Positions 19,358 through 28,678 of a DNA stretch of 64,000 nucleotides are shown piece by piece; positions within the stretch are counted from its first letter, which is position 1, and every line of letters starts with the position of its first letter. The stretch comes from Devosia sp. (lineage in GTDB: Bacteria > Pseudomonadota > Alphaproteobacteria > Rhizobiales > Devosiaceae). Position numbers and translations under genes: made by a program. Location of the stretch: positions 248,001 through 312,000 of the forward strand of contig NZ_JAQGJM010000008.1 of the NCBI RefSeq assembly GCF_028290625.1, read 5' to 3'. A model generated the notes under the pieces. That model was not told the origin of the DNA and did not search any database. It worked only from the letters and a program-made list of their open reading frames with translations.

Positions 19358-19713
19358 AACCACAGCGGCTGGTTCTGTCGAGAAAGGCCGGGTTCGACCT
19401 GCAGGGCAGTTCATTGGCGCTCAATGGATTACCGGCACAGAGCGTGGCTCGGCCGGGCAAGTGGGGCAACCCGTTCACCATTGCCGAGGTGATGGCGGAA
19501 CTGGGCGTGGGCAAGGGCGCGGCCCAGGCGGAGGCCGTCAGGCGCTATGGGCGCTGGGTGAACGGGACGCTCGATCCGGAATTGTCGCCGGGACCACCGC
19601 CGGAGCTGGCGGTCATCAAGGCGGAACTGGCGGGGCGGAACCTGGCCTGCTGGTGCAAGGCGGGCACACCGTGCCATGCCGATAGGCTGATCGCGCTGGC
19701 AAACGGCGAATAG
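19354..19713 (+). CDS. DUF4326 protein
   Basis: 119-residue cytosolic protein. The pattern RPGKWGNPF, an alpha-helical middle, and AGRNLACWCKAGTPCHADRLIALAN at the C-terminus match the DUF4326 family, found in phages and bacteria, with conserved Cys-Cys-His that could bind metal. Function unknown. It overlaps the upstream channel gene by four bases, an unusual pairing for this family. Confidence 0.8.
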   Translation: MKPQRLVLSRKAGFDLQGSSLALNGLPAQSVARPGKWGNPFTIAEVMAELGVGKGAAQAEAVRRYGRWVNGTLDPELSPGPPPELAVIKAELAGRNLACWCKAGTPCHADRLIALANGE

Positions 19714-19773
19714 CGCTTTATCGGCGCAGGCCGGTGTGGCAAAGCACTACCATACAAGAATGGAGTCTTTGTC

Positions 19774-20985
19774 GTGCGACAGACGTGGCGGTGGTTCGGG
19801 CCAGCCGATATTACCTCGATCGACGATATCACCCAGGTCGGCGCCGTGGGCGTGGTCAGCGCGCTGCACCATGTGCCCAACGGGGTGGTGTGGAGCCCCG
19901 AGGAGATCGCCAAGCGGCATCGTGAAATCGGTACGCGCAAGGACGGCACGGCATCGGGGCTGACCTGGGACGTGGTGGAAAGCCTGCCCGTCACCGAGGA
20001 CATGAAGAAGCAGAAGGGCGAGTGGCGCGCCCATATCGAGAACTACAAGATTTCAATGCGCAACCTGCGCGACAGCGGCGTCGAAGTGATCTGCTACAAT
20101 TTCATGCCGGTGCTGGACTGGACCCGCACCGACTTGCGCTGGAACCTGCCAAACGGCGGCTCCTGCATGCGCTTCGACATCAATGATTTCGCCGCCTTCG
20201 ATATCCATATCCTGGACCGGCCCGGCGCAGGCGCCGACTATACCAATGCCATCGCAGATGAGGCCGCGCGGCGGTTTGGGGCGCTGGACGAGGCGGGCAA
20301 GAAGGCCCTGGCGCGCAATGTGACCATGGGGCTGCCCGGATCGACTGAGTCGATGAGCCTCGACGACGTGCGGCAGCATTTGAGCGAATACGATCGTATT
20401 TCGGCCGAGCGGCTGCGGGCCAATTTCGTGGATTTCCTTGAGGCGGTAGTGCCGACGGCAGAAGACCTCGGGGTGCGGCTGTGCTGCCATCCGGATGATC
20501 CGCCGTTCGCACTGCTGGGACTGCCGCGGGTGATGTCGACGGAAGCTGATTACAAGTCCATGCTGGACGCGGTGGACAACCCCGCCAACGGGATGACGCT
20601 GTGCTCGGGCTCGCTGGGCGCGCGGCCGGATAACGATCTGCCGGGAATAATGGAGCGGCTGGGCGACAAGGTGCACTTCCTGCACCTGCGCAACGTCAAG
20701 CGCGACAACAGCGATATGGTGGGCTCGTTCTACGAGGCTGAGCATTTGGGCGGCGATACCGACATGGTGGCGCTGATCGCGGCGATCGTGCGCGAGGAGA
20801 AAAAGCGCAAGGCGGCGGGGCGGGCGGATCACATCATCCCGATGCGGCCGGACCATGGGCAGGATATTCTGGACGATCTCGGCCGGCGCTCGCAGCCTGG
20901 TTATCCGACCATCGGACGGATGAAGGGGCTGGCGGAACTGCGCGGCGTGATGGCGGCGCTGGAGCATGGGGTATTGGGGGTTTAG
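19774..20985 (+). CDS. uxuA: Mannonate dehydratase
   Basis: UxuA dehydrates D-mannonate to 2-keto-3-deoxygluconate in glucuronate catabolism. 403 residues. The N-terminus MRQTWRWFGPADITSIDDI from a GTG start (GGAG about ten bases upstream) parallels the E. coli enzyme, as do ALHHVPNGVVWS, VICYNFMPVLDWTRTDL, CCHPDDPPF and HFLHLRNVKR, which carry metal-binding Cys/His residues. Together with kduI-kduD-kdgF nearby it makes this a uronate-degradation region; a KDG kinase and KDPG aldolase are not in the window. Confidence 0.95.
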   Translation: MRQTWRWFGPADITSIDDITQVGAVGVVSALHHVPNGVVWSPEEIAKRHREIGTRKDGTASGLTWDVVESLPVTEDMKKQKGEWRAHIENYKISMRNLRDSGVEVICYNFMPVLDWTRTDLRWNLPNGGSCMRFDINDFAAFDIHILDRPGAGADYTNAIADEAARRFGALDEAGKKALARNVTMGLPGSTESMSLDDVRQHLSEYDRISAERLRANFVDFLEAVVPTAEDLGVRLCCHPDDPPFALLGLPRVMSTEADYKSMLDAVDNPANGMTLCSGSLGARPDNDLPGIMERLGDKVHFLHLRNVKRDNSDMVGSFYEAEHLGGDTDMVALIAAIVREEKKRKAAGRADHIIPMRPDHGQDILDDLGRRSQPGYPTIGRMKGLAELRGVMAALEHGVLGV

Positions 20986-20996
20986 GGGCATCGCAA

Positions 20997-21133
20997 CCCC
21001 TCACCCAGATCATTCTGCTGAACGCAGAATGATCTGTCCCTCTCCCGCAAGGGGAGAGGGGTAACGACTGAGGAGACTCGGTTCTTTCCCTTCTCCCCCT
21101 GCGGGAGAAGGTGCCCGAAGGGCGGATGAGGGG
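20997..21133. repeat. Composite palindromic repeat, class B copy 1
   Basis: Between uxuA and the hybrid kinase. Contains an ATTCTG...CAGAAT hairpin (near 21012-21030), a TCTCCC/GGGAGA hairpin and, at the right end, CTTCTCCC/GGGAGAAGG followed by GTGCCCGAAGGGCGGATGAG. Copies occur at 28521-28661 and 39712-39852. Of a type common in rhizobia and relatives. Confidence 0.85.
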
Positions 21134-21237
21134 CGGTTTTCACCGCAATCCCCAGTCACTTCACTCTGCAACCAATCCTTTACGAGTTCTAAAAGGGTTG
21201 GGGCCAATGTCGCGCCGAGCGGGTAGCGAGACGGCTT

Positions 21238-22734
21238 ATGGGAGCATTGGCGAAATTTCGGGCGCTGCCGAAGCTGCTGCCGTGGGCCCATGCGCTGCTG
21301 GCGCTGGCGAGCGTGGTCAATCTGGGTTTCGCGGTGGTGTATGGCGGCGTCGGTTCGCGGTGGCTCGTGCTGTCGGTGGTGGGCGCTGGTGTCTGCGTGA
21401 TCGTGATGGTGGGCCATTATGTGCGCATGGCCAGGCGCCAGGCCGAGCTGATCGAGGAGATCGAGCGGCAGCAGGACAGGGCGAACAAGCTGGCGGCAGC
21501 GAGGGACGAAGCCGAGCGGGCCAATGGGGCCAAGTCGGAATTCCTGGCCAAGATGAGCCATGAACTGCGCACGCCGCTCAATGCGGTGCTTGGCTATTCG
21601 GAAATGCTGTTGCAGGACGCTGAACTGGACGGGCACGGTCAGCAGATTGCCGACCTGCAGCGGATCAGCGCGGCGGGCAAGCAGCTGCTGGCGATGGCCA
21701 ATGACATCCTGGACATTTCCCGGATCGAGACCGGCAAGATGGCGCTGCACCTGGCCGATGTCGACCTCAACACGCTGATCGACCAGCTGGAGGCGACGGC
21801 GCGGCCGCTGGCGGCGCAAAATGCCAATGTGCTGGTGGTCGAGCGCGGGGCCAGTCTGGGCACGGTCCACTTGGACGCAGGCAAGCTGCGGCAGGCGATT
21901 TTCAACCTGCTGTCGAATGCGACCAAATTCACCCGGAACGGCAGGGTGACGCTGTCGGTGCGGCGCGAGGGCGACGGGATCGAGGTGGCGGTGGCCGATA
22001 CCGGCATCGGGATCTCACGCGAGCAGCAGCGCGTGCTGTTTTCCAGGTTCACCAGAATGGGCGCGAGCCATGGTGGCGCCGGGCTGGGGCTGGCGCTGAG
22101 CCAGAACCTGTGCCGGCTGATGGGTGGTGGTATTTCGGTCGAGAGTGAATTGGGCAAAGGCAGCCGCTTTGTCATCCGCCTGCCGATCAGGGTCGCGCAG
22201 GCGACGCCGGAGGAAACACTGCCGGCCGTGATGCATCGGGGCCCGAGCGCGGACGAGCAGGCATTCCTCGACGAAATCGATGCGGAGACCAGCGTGCCCA
22301 GCGTGGCGTTGGCCGATGCGGTCGTCATCGACGATACGCGCGAGCGGCTGCTGGTGGTCGATGACGATCGCAATTTCCTGGAACTGGCCGAGCGGCTGTT
22401 CCTCAAGGAGGGCTATGTGCCGATCTGCACCGATGCGCCGCAATCGGCGCTGCAGATTGCGCGGACGGTGAGGCCGACGGCGATTTTCCTCGATATCCTG
22501 ATGCCGGGTTTCGATGGCTGGGACGTGCTGGCGGCGCTGAAATCGGACCCTGCGACGGCGGCGATCCCGGTCTTCATGATCTCGATACTGTCGGAACGCA
22601 CCAGGGCCCTGGCTGCAGGCGCCGATGGGGTGGTGATGAAGCCGCTCGACGCGGCCCGGGTGAAGGCGGCGATCACGGGTCTGAAGGCGGCACGCGGCGG
22701 CGGTGGGAAGCGATCCGAAATTAACAGGCGTTAA
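21238..22734 (+). CDS. Hybrid sensor histidine kinase with C-terminal receiver
   Basis: 498-residue membrane-bound hybrid kinase. Two transmembrane helices at about residues 15-36 and 41-62 with almost no periplasmic loop, then a short coiled coil (IEEIERQQDRANKLAAARDE). HisKA has KMSHELRTPLN with phospho-acceptor His108; the HATPase domain has LLSNATKF, ADTGIGI and GGAGLGLALS. The receiver domain (about 370-490) has VVDDD, the acceptor Asp in IFLDILMPG, and Lys in VVMKPLD. Signal unknown. It precedes a GGDEF-EAL gene by 80 bases and may work with it. Confidence 0.92.
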   Translation: MGALAKFRALPKLLPWAHALLALASVVNLGFAVVYGGVGSRWLVLSVVGAGVCVIVMVGHYVRMARRQAELIEEIERQQDRANKLAAARDEAERANGAKSEFLAKMSHELRTPLNAVLGYSEMLLQDAELDGHGQQIADLQRISAAGKQLLAMANDILDISRIETGKMALHLADVDLNTLIDQLEATARPLAAQNANVLVVERGASLGTVHLDAGKLRQAIFNLLSNATKFTRNGRVTLSVRREGDGIEVAVADTGIGISREQQRVLFSRFTRMGASHGGAGLGLALSQNLCRLMGGGISVESELGKGSRFVIRLPIRVAQATPEETLPAVMHRGPSADEQAFLDEIDAETSVPSVALADAVVIDDTRERLLVVDDDRNFLELAERLFLKEGYVPICTDAPQSALQIARTVRPTAIFLDILMPGFDGWDVLAALKSDPATAAIPVFMISILSERTRALAAGADGVVMKPLDAARVKAAITGLKAARGGGGKRSEINRR

Positions 22735-22814
22735 CTGCGATTGTTGTAAGGCTGGCAAGAAGTCCCGATCATTGTGCATACGCAATATTAAACGCTGTGC
22801 GGCATGGTCTTGTC

Positions 22815-25223
22815 ATGAGTGTCCCAGGACTGTCAGTCATGCTTGGCCTGATTTCGTCGGTCAACGGAATGATCGATCGGCTGATTGGCGCGGATAAACT
22901 GGCGGTTCCAGTCCGCAACAAGCTGTTGCGGCAACAATTGCGCTCGGTGGGCCAGACGACGCCGGCGCTGCTGGCGGGATCACTGGTGGTCAGCGCCATC
23001 TTCCTGATACTGACTTGGGGCACGGCGCGGTTTGCGCCGCTGCTGGCGTGCCTTTTGGCGCTCAACCTGATCTATGGTGCGGCCACGGTGATGGCGCGCC
23101 GATCAGCGCCGCCGACCACTTTGGGGTTTCCGCTCGCCGCTGTCATCAAGGCCATCTGCTTTGCCATCGCGCTGGGCGGGCTATGGGGCGCGACGCTCAA
23201 CATCTTGCCGGTCGGGGACAGCGCGCTGGTGCGCAGCGCTGCCACGATCGGCGTCGGCGGGCTGATGTGCATCTCGATGATGGCGATGGTCAATTATCCG
23301 CAGGCTTTCATCGCCTTCACGCTGCCGCTGCTGGTGGGGGCATTCTGGTCGGTGGCGGGATTGCACAGCGTGCCCGACCTGTGGGTGCAGGTGCCGCTGC
23401 TGGCGGGCTTTTCGATCATCATGATGGCGATTGCGTTTCGCCATGCGCGCTCGTTCATCGATCATCGCGTATCCGAAGGCCAGGTGCAGGAAAAGCGCCA
23501 GATCATCGGGCTGCTACTGCGCGAATTCGAACAGAATACTTCGGACTGGATCTGGGGCTTTGACGAGAGCGGGCGGATCAACCGGATTTCGGGCGGCTTC
23601 ACGGCGGCCACCGGGGTGACCGAGGAGGCGCTGCTGGGCGCCGATTTCGTGCATTTCCTGGCCTGCATCACCCCGCCTGAGGACCCGCTGATGGCGCAGG
23701 TCGAGTTCGACGTGGCGGACCGGCAGACGTTCCAGGATGTCGAATTGCGGGTGACGGCGGGCGGGCAGGAATGCTGGTGGAACCTGACTGGCAAACCGGC
23801 CTTCGACGATAGCGGCGTCTATCTCGGCTATATCGGCACCGGCTCGGACGTGAGCGAGCGCAAGATCGCCGAGCGGCGCATCACCAAGCTGGCGCATCAC
23901 GACCCGATGACGGGGCTGCTCAACCGCACCAAGTTTACCGAACAGCTCAACCAGGCGGTCGCAAGGCTGGAGCGTTATGGCGCGCCGTTTTCGGTGCTGT
24001 ATCTGGATCTGGACCAGTTCAAATCGGTCAACGATACACGCGGCCACATGATCGGCGACAAGCTTTTGGTGCAGGTGGCCCGACGCGTGCAGCGGTCGGT
24101 ACGCGATACGGATGTGGTGGCGCGGCTGGGCGGCGACGAATTCGCCATCATCCTGCCCAACGACGCGATGGCCGAGAACGTCGCCACGGTCGCGGCGCGG
24201 CTGCTGGAGGACGTCAAGAAACCCTATGATATCGACGGTGAGTTCGTCTCGATCGGGGTCAGCATCGGCATCGCGCTTGCGCCGATAAACGGCACGCGTC
24301 CCGACGAGATTTTGCGTAACGCCGACCTGGCGCTGTATCGCGCCAAGGCGGACGGGCGCAGCGTGTTCCGGTTTTTCGAGAGCCAGATGGACAGCGAGGC
24401 GCGCGAGCGGCGCCTGCTGGAGGTGGAACTGCGCGACGCCATCGGCAATAATGAATTGGTGCTGCATTACCAGCCGTTGGTATCGGCCGTGGATGGCCAG
24501 CCGACCGGATTCGAGGCGCTGGTGCGCTGGAACCACCCGATCCGCGGACTGGTGCAACCGGCCGAATTCATTCCGATCGCCGAGCAATCCAACCTGATCG
24601 TCGAGGTCGGCGACTGGACCATTCTGCAGGCCTGCATGGCGGCCGCGACCTGGCCCGATCACCTGACGGTGGCGGTCAACCTGTCGGCCAAGCATTTTCG
24701 GCGCTCGGACATCGCGCTGGTGGTCGAGCGGGCGCTGTCGCTATCGGGCATCGCGCCGGAGCGGCTGGAGATTGAGATTACCGAGGGGCTGTTGATGGAG
24801 AGCCTCGACGAAGTGACCGAGAAGCTCGCGGAAATCCGCGCGCTCGGCGTCACCATCGCCATGGACGATTTCGGCACGGGCTATTCCAGCCTGAGCTATC
24901 TGCTGAAGTTCCCGTTCGACAAGATCAAGATCGACCGTTCGTTCGTCGAGGCATCCAGCACCGATCCGGTGGCGCGCGATATTCTCAAGGCGATCGCGTC
25001 GCTGGGCAAGACGCTCAAGCTCAAGATTACCGCCGAGGGCGTGGAGACCAGGGAGCAGGCTGAGTTCCTCAGTGGGATAGCTTGTCATCAGTTGCAGGGG
25101 TTCTATTTCGCCCGGCCCCTGGATGCGATCGAGTTGCCGCACTATCTGCTGACCACGGTGCCGACGCGGGCGCGGCTGGTGAAGGCGGAGGCGGAGGCGG
25201 TTTTGACACAGTTGGCGGGGTAG
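22815..25223 (+). CDS. Membrane GGDEF-EAL protein with PAS domain (c-di-GMP turnover)
   Basis: About 802 residues. Six hydrophobic helices (roughly residues 45-205), a PAS/PAC domain (about 225-355), then GGDEF and EAL domains. GGDEF is intact (RLGGDEFAII) with the inhibitory RxxD site (RDTD) five residues before it; EAL is intact (GFEALVRWNHP, NLSAKHF, EITEGLL, DDFGTGYSSL), so both diguanylate cyclase and phosphodiesterase activities are possible. The start is uncertain: GTG 22797, ATG 22815 or ATG 22839; the last has AGGA upstream. Likely paired with the upstream hybrid kinase. Confidence 0.9.
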   Translation: MSVPGLSVMLGLISSVNGMIDRLIGADKLAVPVRNKLLRQQLRSVGQTTPALLAGSLVVSAIFLILTWGTARFAPLLACLLALNLIYGAATVMARRSAPPTTLGFPLAAVIKAICFAIALGGLWGATLNILPVGDSALVRSAATIGVGGLMCISMMAMVNYPQAFIAFTLPLLVGAFWSVAGLHSVPDLWVQVPLLAGFSIIMMAIAFRHARSFIDHRVSEGQVQEKRQIIGLLLREFEQNTSDWIWGFDESGRINRISGGFTAATGVTEEALLGADFVHFLACITPPEDPLMAQVEFDVADRQTFQDVELRVTAGGQECWWNLTGKPAFDDSGVYLGYIGTGSDVSERKIAERRITKLAHHDPMTGLLNRTKFTEQLNQAVARLERYGAPFSVLYLDLDQFKSVNDTRGHMIGDKLLVQVARRVQRSVRDTDVVARLGGDEFAIILPNDAMAENVATVAARLLEDVKKPYDIDGEFVSIGVSIGIALAPINGTRPDEILRNADLALYRAKADGRSVFRFFESQMDSEARERRLLEVELRDAIGNNELVLHYQPLVSAVDGQPTGFEALVRWNHPIRGLVQPAEFIPIAEQSNLIVEVGDWTILQACMAAATWPDHLTVAVNLSAKHFRRSDIALVVERALSLSGIAPERLEIEITEGLLMESLDEVTEKLAEIRALGVTIAMDDFGTGYSSLSYLLKFPFDKIKIDRSFVEASSTDPVARDILKAIASLGKTLKLKITAEGVETREQAEFLSGIACHQLQGFYFARPLDAIELPHYLLTTVPTRARLVKAEAEAVLTQLAG

Positions 25224-25264
25224 GGCCGGTCCGGCTGGTCGCTTGGGCTAACCCCACCCACCGG

Positions 25265-25345
25265 CCTTCCCGCGGACTTGATCCGCGGGCCTTTTTCAAC
25301 ACGGTGTGAGCGGAGAGTGGCCCGCGGATCAAGTCCGCGGGAAGG
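25265..25345. repeat. Double-hairpin intergenic repeat, class A copy 4
   Basis: Between the convergent ends of the GGDEF-EAL gene and the deacylase gene. Both stems are CCCGCGGA/TCCGCGGG with CTTGA and TCAAG loops. Confidence 0.9.
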
Positions 25346-25417
25346 ACAGTGAGTGGGGAGAGGACCTACTTCTCCCTCCCTCTTGTGGGTGGGGAACCAC
25401 CTCTCACCGGTCTGACA

Positions 25418-26560
25418 TTAGTCTTCCAGCAAATATCCACCCGTCCTTGTGGGCAACGGCTCCGTCCCCACAATCTTGGCAATCGAACTCCCGCGCTTCA
25501 CGTACTTTGCGGAGGCGCGGGACAGGATGAAGCCGTCGGTGCCGGCCAAAATCGGGCGGCGGGAGAGGAAGGCTTCGGGGCCGTCCATGGCGATGAGATC
25601 GGCGACGGGTTGGCCCTTGGTGACCCGGTCACCCAAGGCGACGTGGTAGGCGAGGAGGCCCGGCGCATCGACGCGCAGGACTTCGGTGGCTTCGAAGGGA
25701 ACTGGCGCTGGGGCAGGCTTTGGGCGCGGGCCGGGATCGGCGGCGATCAGGCCGCGGTCGGCGAAGAAATTGAACAGGGCCTGCGCGTCGGCATGGCCGA
25801 TGGCATCGAACACATCGGCCTGGCCGCGATATTCCAGGGTGGCGGTTTCCGAGGCCATGGAGATGGGAAAACCGGGATTGGCGCGCTGAGCCTTGCGGTA
25901 GAGCAGGGGCAGGACCTCATCGAAAGAGCCGCCGCCGCTGTCTTCGGCGGTGAGGGTGGCCTCGGAGCCGAACCAGTCGGCGAGATCCTGCAGGCCGGGC
26001 ATCAGTTCGGGCGAGGTGAAAATGTGTTTGAGGCTGTCGTCGTCGCAATGCAGGTCGAGCACGATGTCGGCGTCGTGGGCGGACTGCAGGGTGATGAGGC
26101 GAAGCTGCTGAGCGGCCGAAGTGGGGCGCTGGGTGGCGATGAAGGCGGCGACTGCCGCGCGGATAAGCCTGGTATTGGTGGCGGCGTCGCTGGTCAGTTT
26201 GCCCGCAATGGCATCGGCGATGGCGGGATAGAGATCGGGCCAGCGGCGGTTGTAGTTGAGGCCGGTCTGGGTGTCGTAGCGGCCGATATGGTGGCGCAGC
26301 GAGCCATTGGCGAGGCCGAGCGGATTGACCGAGGGGAAAGCCACGAAACGCGCCTTGAGCTGGCCGGCCGCATCGGCATCGCGCAGCATGGGCAGCAGGT
26401 GATGCAAGGCCATGGTGCCGGGCTGCTCATCGGCATGGAGCGCGGCTTGCAGGTGAACCTTGATGGCCGCGTCGGCAGGGCCGGCGGTGTAGCTATAGAG
26501 CGTGGTGGCCGTCCCGGGGGCGTCGCCGATGAGGGTGGTCTGGTGCTGCGTGAAGGTCAT
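25418..26560 (-). CDS. Succinylglutamate desuccinylase/aspartoacylase-family deacylase
   Basis: 380-residue zinc-dependent deacylase of the AstE/AspA (M14-like) family. The zinc site is seen in ALHADEQPG (His and Glu) and DIVLDLHCDD (third His); YNRRWPD contributes substrate-binding arginines; a C-terminal beta domain follows from about 300. Members remove acyl groups from N-acyl amino acids or diaminobutyrate. It is the last gene of a polar amino-acid ABC transporter operon, so an N-acylated amino acid taken up by that transporter is a reasonable but unproven substrate. Confidence 0.85.
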   Translation of the reverse strand: MTFTQHQTTLIGDAPGTATTLYSYTAGPADAAIKVHLQAALHADEQPGTMALHHLLPMLRDADAAGQLKARFVAFPSVNPLGLANGSLRHHIGRYDTQTGLNYNRRWPDLYPAIADAIAGKLTSDAATNTRLIRAAVAAFIATQRPTSAAQQLRLITLQSAHDADIVLDLHCDDDSLKHIFTSPELMPGLQDLADWFGSEATLTAEDSGGGSFDEVLPLLYRKAQRANPGFPISMASETATLEYRGQADVFDAIGHADAQALFNFFADRGLIAADPGPRPKPAPAPVPFEATEVLRVDAPGLLAYHVALGDRVTKGQPVADLIAMDGPEAFLSRRPILAGTDGFILSRASAKYVKRGSSIAKIVGTEPLPTRTGGYLLED

Positions 26561-26568
26561 GACGGTCT

Positions 26569-26859
26569 CTAATCGGCGATGGCGGCGAGTTTGTCGGCCA
26601 TGGTCTGGGGCTTGTCGGTGCGGGTCGAGAACACCAGGGTGCAGAACACGCGTTCGACGCCAAGCTCGGTCAGCCGGGCGCAGCAGGCTTCCACCACGGC
26701 GGTGACCGCCGCCATTTCGCCTTCGATATTGGTGCCATTGGCGTGCATGACATGGACGAGGCCGGAGGCCTCAATGATATCGCGCACGTCGCGGATGTAA
26801 CGCGATACCGATGGCCCGACGCCCATCGGGACGATGCACAGATCGGCGATGATCTTCAT
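26569..26859 (-). CDS. MTH1187/YqgV-family thiamine-binding-like protein (DUF77)
   Basis: 96-residue ferredoxin-like-fold protein. MKIIADLCIVPMGVGPSVSRYI, VMHANGTNIEGEM and the regular beta-alpha-beta pattern match the MTH1187/YkoF-like family that binds thiamine or its pyrimidine part. It lies between a permease gene (8-base gap) and the deacylase gene (8-base gap). Its place in an amino-acid uptake operon is odd for a thiamine binder; it could be a small-molecule sensor of the pathway. Confidence 0.82.
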   Translation of the reverse strand: MKIIADLCIVPMGVGPSVSRYIRDVRDIIEASGLVHVMHANGTNIEGEMAAVTAVVEACCARLTELGVERVFCTLVFSTRTDKPQTMADKLAAIAD

Positions 26860-26866
26860 GATGGGG

Positions 26867-27601
26867 CTACCTGATCCATTTGGGGGCGAAGCGCATGCGC
26901 GGCTGCACGGGCATGTGACGCATCAGGCGTTTGTAGACCAGGCCGAAGAGGAAAAACACCACCAGCGACACGGCGAGGAAATACAGCGCCGCGACCGAGA
27001 AATGCAGGAACGTGTTGTAGTCCTTTTCGAAGCGCGACTTTGCGGTGACCAGCAGGTCCATCTGGTTGTCGATGACCGGCAGGGCGAAATAGACGATGGC
27101 GGTGGCGTGGAACAGGAACACCACTTCATTGGTGTAGGCGGGCCAGGCCAGGCGGATCATGTTGGGCCAGGTAACTGAGCGGAACTGCTGCCAGCGGCTC
27201 ATGCCATAGGCGCGGGCGGCTTCGGTTTCGCCGCGCGGCACCGCGCGCAGGGCGCCGTAGAAGATTTCGGCCGAATAGGCGGCGGTGTTGAGGATCAGCA
27301 CGACGGGGCCGATGAAGAGCGGGTGCAGCACCCAGCCGGATACGCCCCAAGGCTTCCACAGGCTGATATTGAGCGACAGTGCCAGCGAATAGAACATGAA
27401 GAACTGGATGAACAAAGGCGAGCCACGGAAGGCATAGATATAGGCGCGCGACAGGCGCGAAATCCACGGATTGGGCGAGCCTTTACCCAGCGCGAACAGC
27501 ACCGCCAGCACGAAGCCGACGGGAATCGAGGCGGCGGCAAAATAGATGTTGAAGAGCGCGGCGGGGGCGAAGGCGGCCAGTTCGTTGAGGAAAATGTCCA
27601 T
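26867..27601 (-). CDS. Polar amino-acid ABC transporter permease (HisM type)
   Basis: 244-residue inner-membrane permease with about five transmembrane helices. The ABC interaction loop ALRAVPRGETEAARAYGMSRWQQF is the EAA motif of the His/Glu/Gln/Arg permease family. It overlaps the upstream HisQ-type gene by one base. Forms the membrane channel with that partner. Confidence 0.92.
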   Translation of the reverse strand: MDIFLNELAAFAPAALFNIYFAAASIPVGFVLAVLFALGKGSPNPWISRLSRAYIYAFRGSPLFIQFFMFYSLALSLNISLWKPWGVSGWVLHPLFIGPVVLILNTAAYSAEIFYGALRAVPRGETEAARAYGMSRWQQFRSVTWPNMIRLAWPAYTNEVVFLFHATAIVYFALPVIDNQMDLLVTAKSRFEKDYNTFLHFSVAALYFLAVSLVVFFLFGLVYKRLMRHMPVQPRMRFAPKWIR

Positions 27602-28449
27602 CAGCGGCGGCTCTCGTCCAAAATGCCACGGCCGGCCCAGCGCATCAACACGTTGAAGCCCTTTTCGGAAACCAGCGTCACGAGGATGTAGAACACGAAC
27701 AGCACCAGGTAATAGCGCCAGCGCCAGTCGTCATGCACCAGGCCCACGCTTTTGAGGAAATTGGGGGCGCCGAGGCGATCGGCCCAGAGCACGATATCGG
27801 CGATCTGCAGCAGCGACAGCAGCGAGGTCGCCTTGATGATCAGCATCCACACATTCGAGAGGCCGGGCAGGGCATAGACCCACATCTGGCGGATATGGAT
27901 GCGCCACAGCACCTGGCTGGCACTCATGCCATAGGCGCGGGCGGCTTCGAGCTGGCCCTTGGGCACCGCGCGCAGGGCGCCGTGGATCACGTTGGTGGCA
28001 AAGGCGCCGTAGATGATGCCGAGGGAAACGCTTGCCATCACCAGATATTCGGGGGTGCTGAGCAGCCAGTTGGCTTCTTTGCAGGGGGGCCACGCGGCGG
28101 ATTGGGCGGCGAGGGTTTCGGGGGTGCAGACCTGGCTGGCCATGACCCATTCGACGCTCTGCTCGAAGGCCAGCGGGAAGAAGATGAAGAACAGCACATC
28201 GGGCACGCCGCGCACGATCGAGGCATAGATAGTGCCGATCAGCCGCGCGGGGGGAAAGGTGGAGTTCTTGAGGGTAGCGCCGAGGAGGCCGAACGTCACT
28301 GCGAGGAGGCTGCCGAAAACGGCGGCGAAGACGGTGAACTGCAGGCTCGCATACCAGGTCAGGTGCTTGCCATTGGTCAGATAGCCCAGCCAGAAGAGCA
28401 CGTCGTCGCCGAGGCCGTCGCGCATCCATTGGGGCAGGAAATCGAACAT
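27601..28449 (-). CDS. Polar amino-acid ABC transporter permease (HisQ type)
   Basis: 282-residue permease. EAA loop ALRAVPKGQLEAARAYGMSASQVLWRI is present. A long loop around residues 90-130 (with two cysteines, SQVCTPE and WPPCKEA) makes it longer than typical HisQ. It is separated from the upstream binding-protein gene by 230 bases containing repeat B copy 2, and overlaps the next permease gene. Confidence 0.92.
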   Translation of the reverse strand: MFDFLPQWMRDGLGDDVLFWLGYLTNGKHLTWYASLQFTVFAAVFGSLLAVTFGLLGATLKNSTFPPARLIGTIYASIVRGVPDVLFFIFFPLAFEQSVEWVMASQVCTPETLAAQSAAWPPCKEANWLLSTPEYLVMASVSLGIIYGAFATNVIHGALRAVPKGQLEAARAYGMSASQVLWRIHIRQMWVYALPGLSNVWMLIIKATSLLSLLQIADIVLWADRLGAPNFLKSVGLVHDDWRWRYYLVLFVFYILVTLVSEKGFNVLMRWAGRGILDESRR

Positions 28450-28520
28450 TGGGCGTGGGGTCTCGGTGTGGTGATATTCGGGCTTGAGGTCGAAGCTAGC
28501 AATTTCGTGAGTGGATAGAA

Positions 28521-28661
28521 CCCCTCACCCGGCTTACCCCGCTGAACGCGGAGCAAGCCACCCTCTCCCGCAAGGGGGCGAGGGTGGGTTTCGAGTTTAT
28601 CTCATCCACCGAGCCACCTTCTCCCCTTGGGGGAGAAGGTGCCCGTAGGGCGGATGAGGGG
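28521..28661. repeat. Composite palindromic repeat, class B copy 2
   Basis: Inside the amino-acid ABC operon, between the binding-protein gene and the permease genes. Same layout as copy 1, but the first hairpin stem differs on both sides (CCGC/GCGG in place of TCTGC/GCAGA around the TGAAC loop), so pairing is kept. It could reduce expression of the downstream permeases relative to the binding protein. Confidence 0.85.
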
Positions 28662-28678
28662 TGGGATGGGGCCACAGC

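Noticed and set aside
25349..26572. Plus-strand frame of 407 codons opposite the deacylase gene
   Set aside because: The minus-strand product has intact zinc motifs and operon context; the plus-strand product is Gly-rich with no family.
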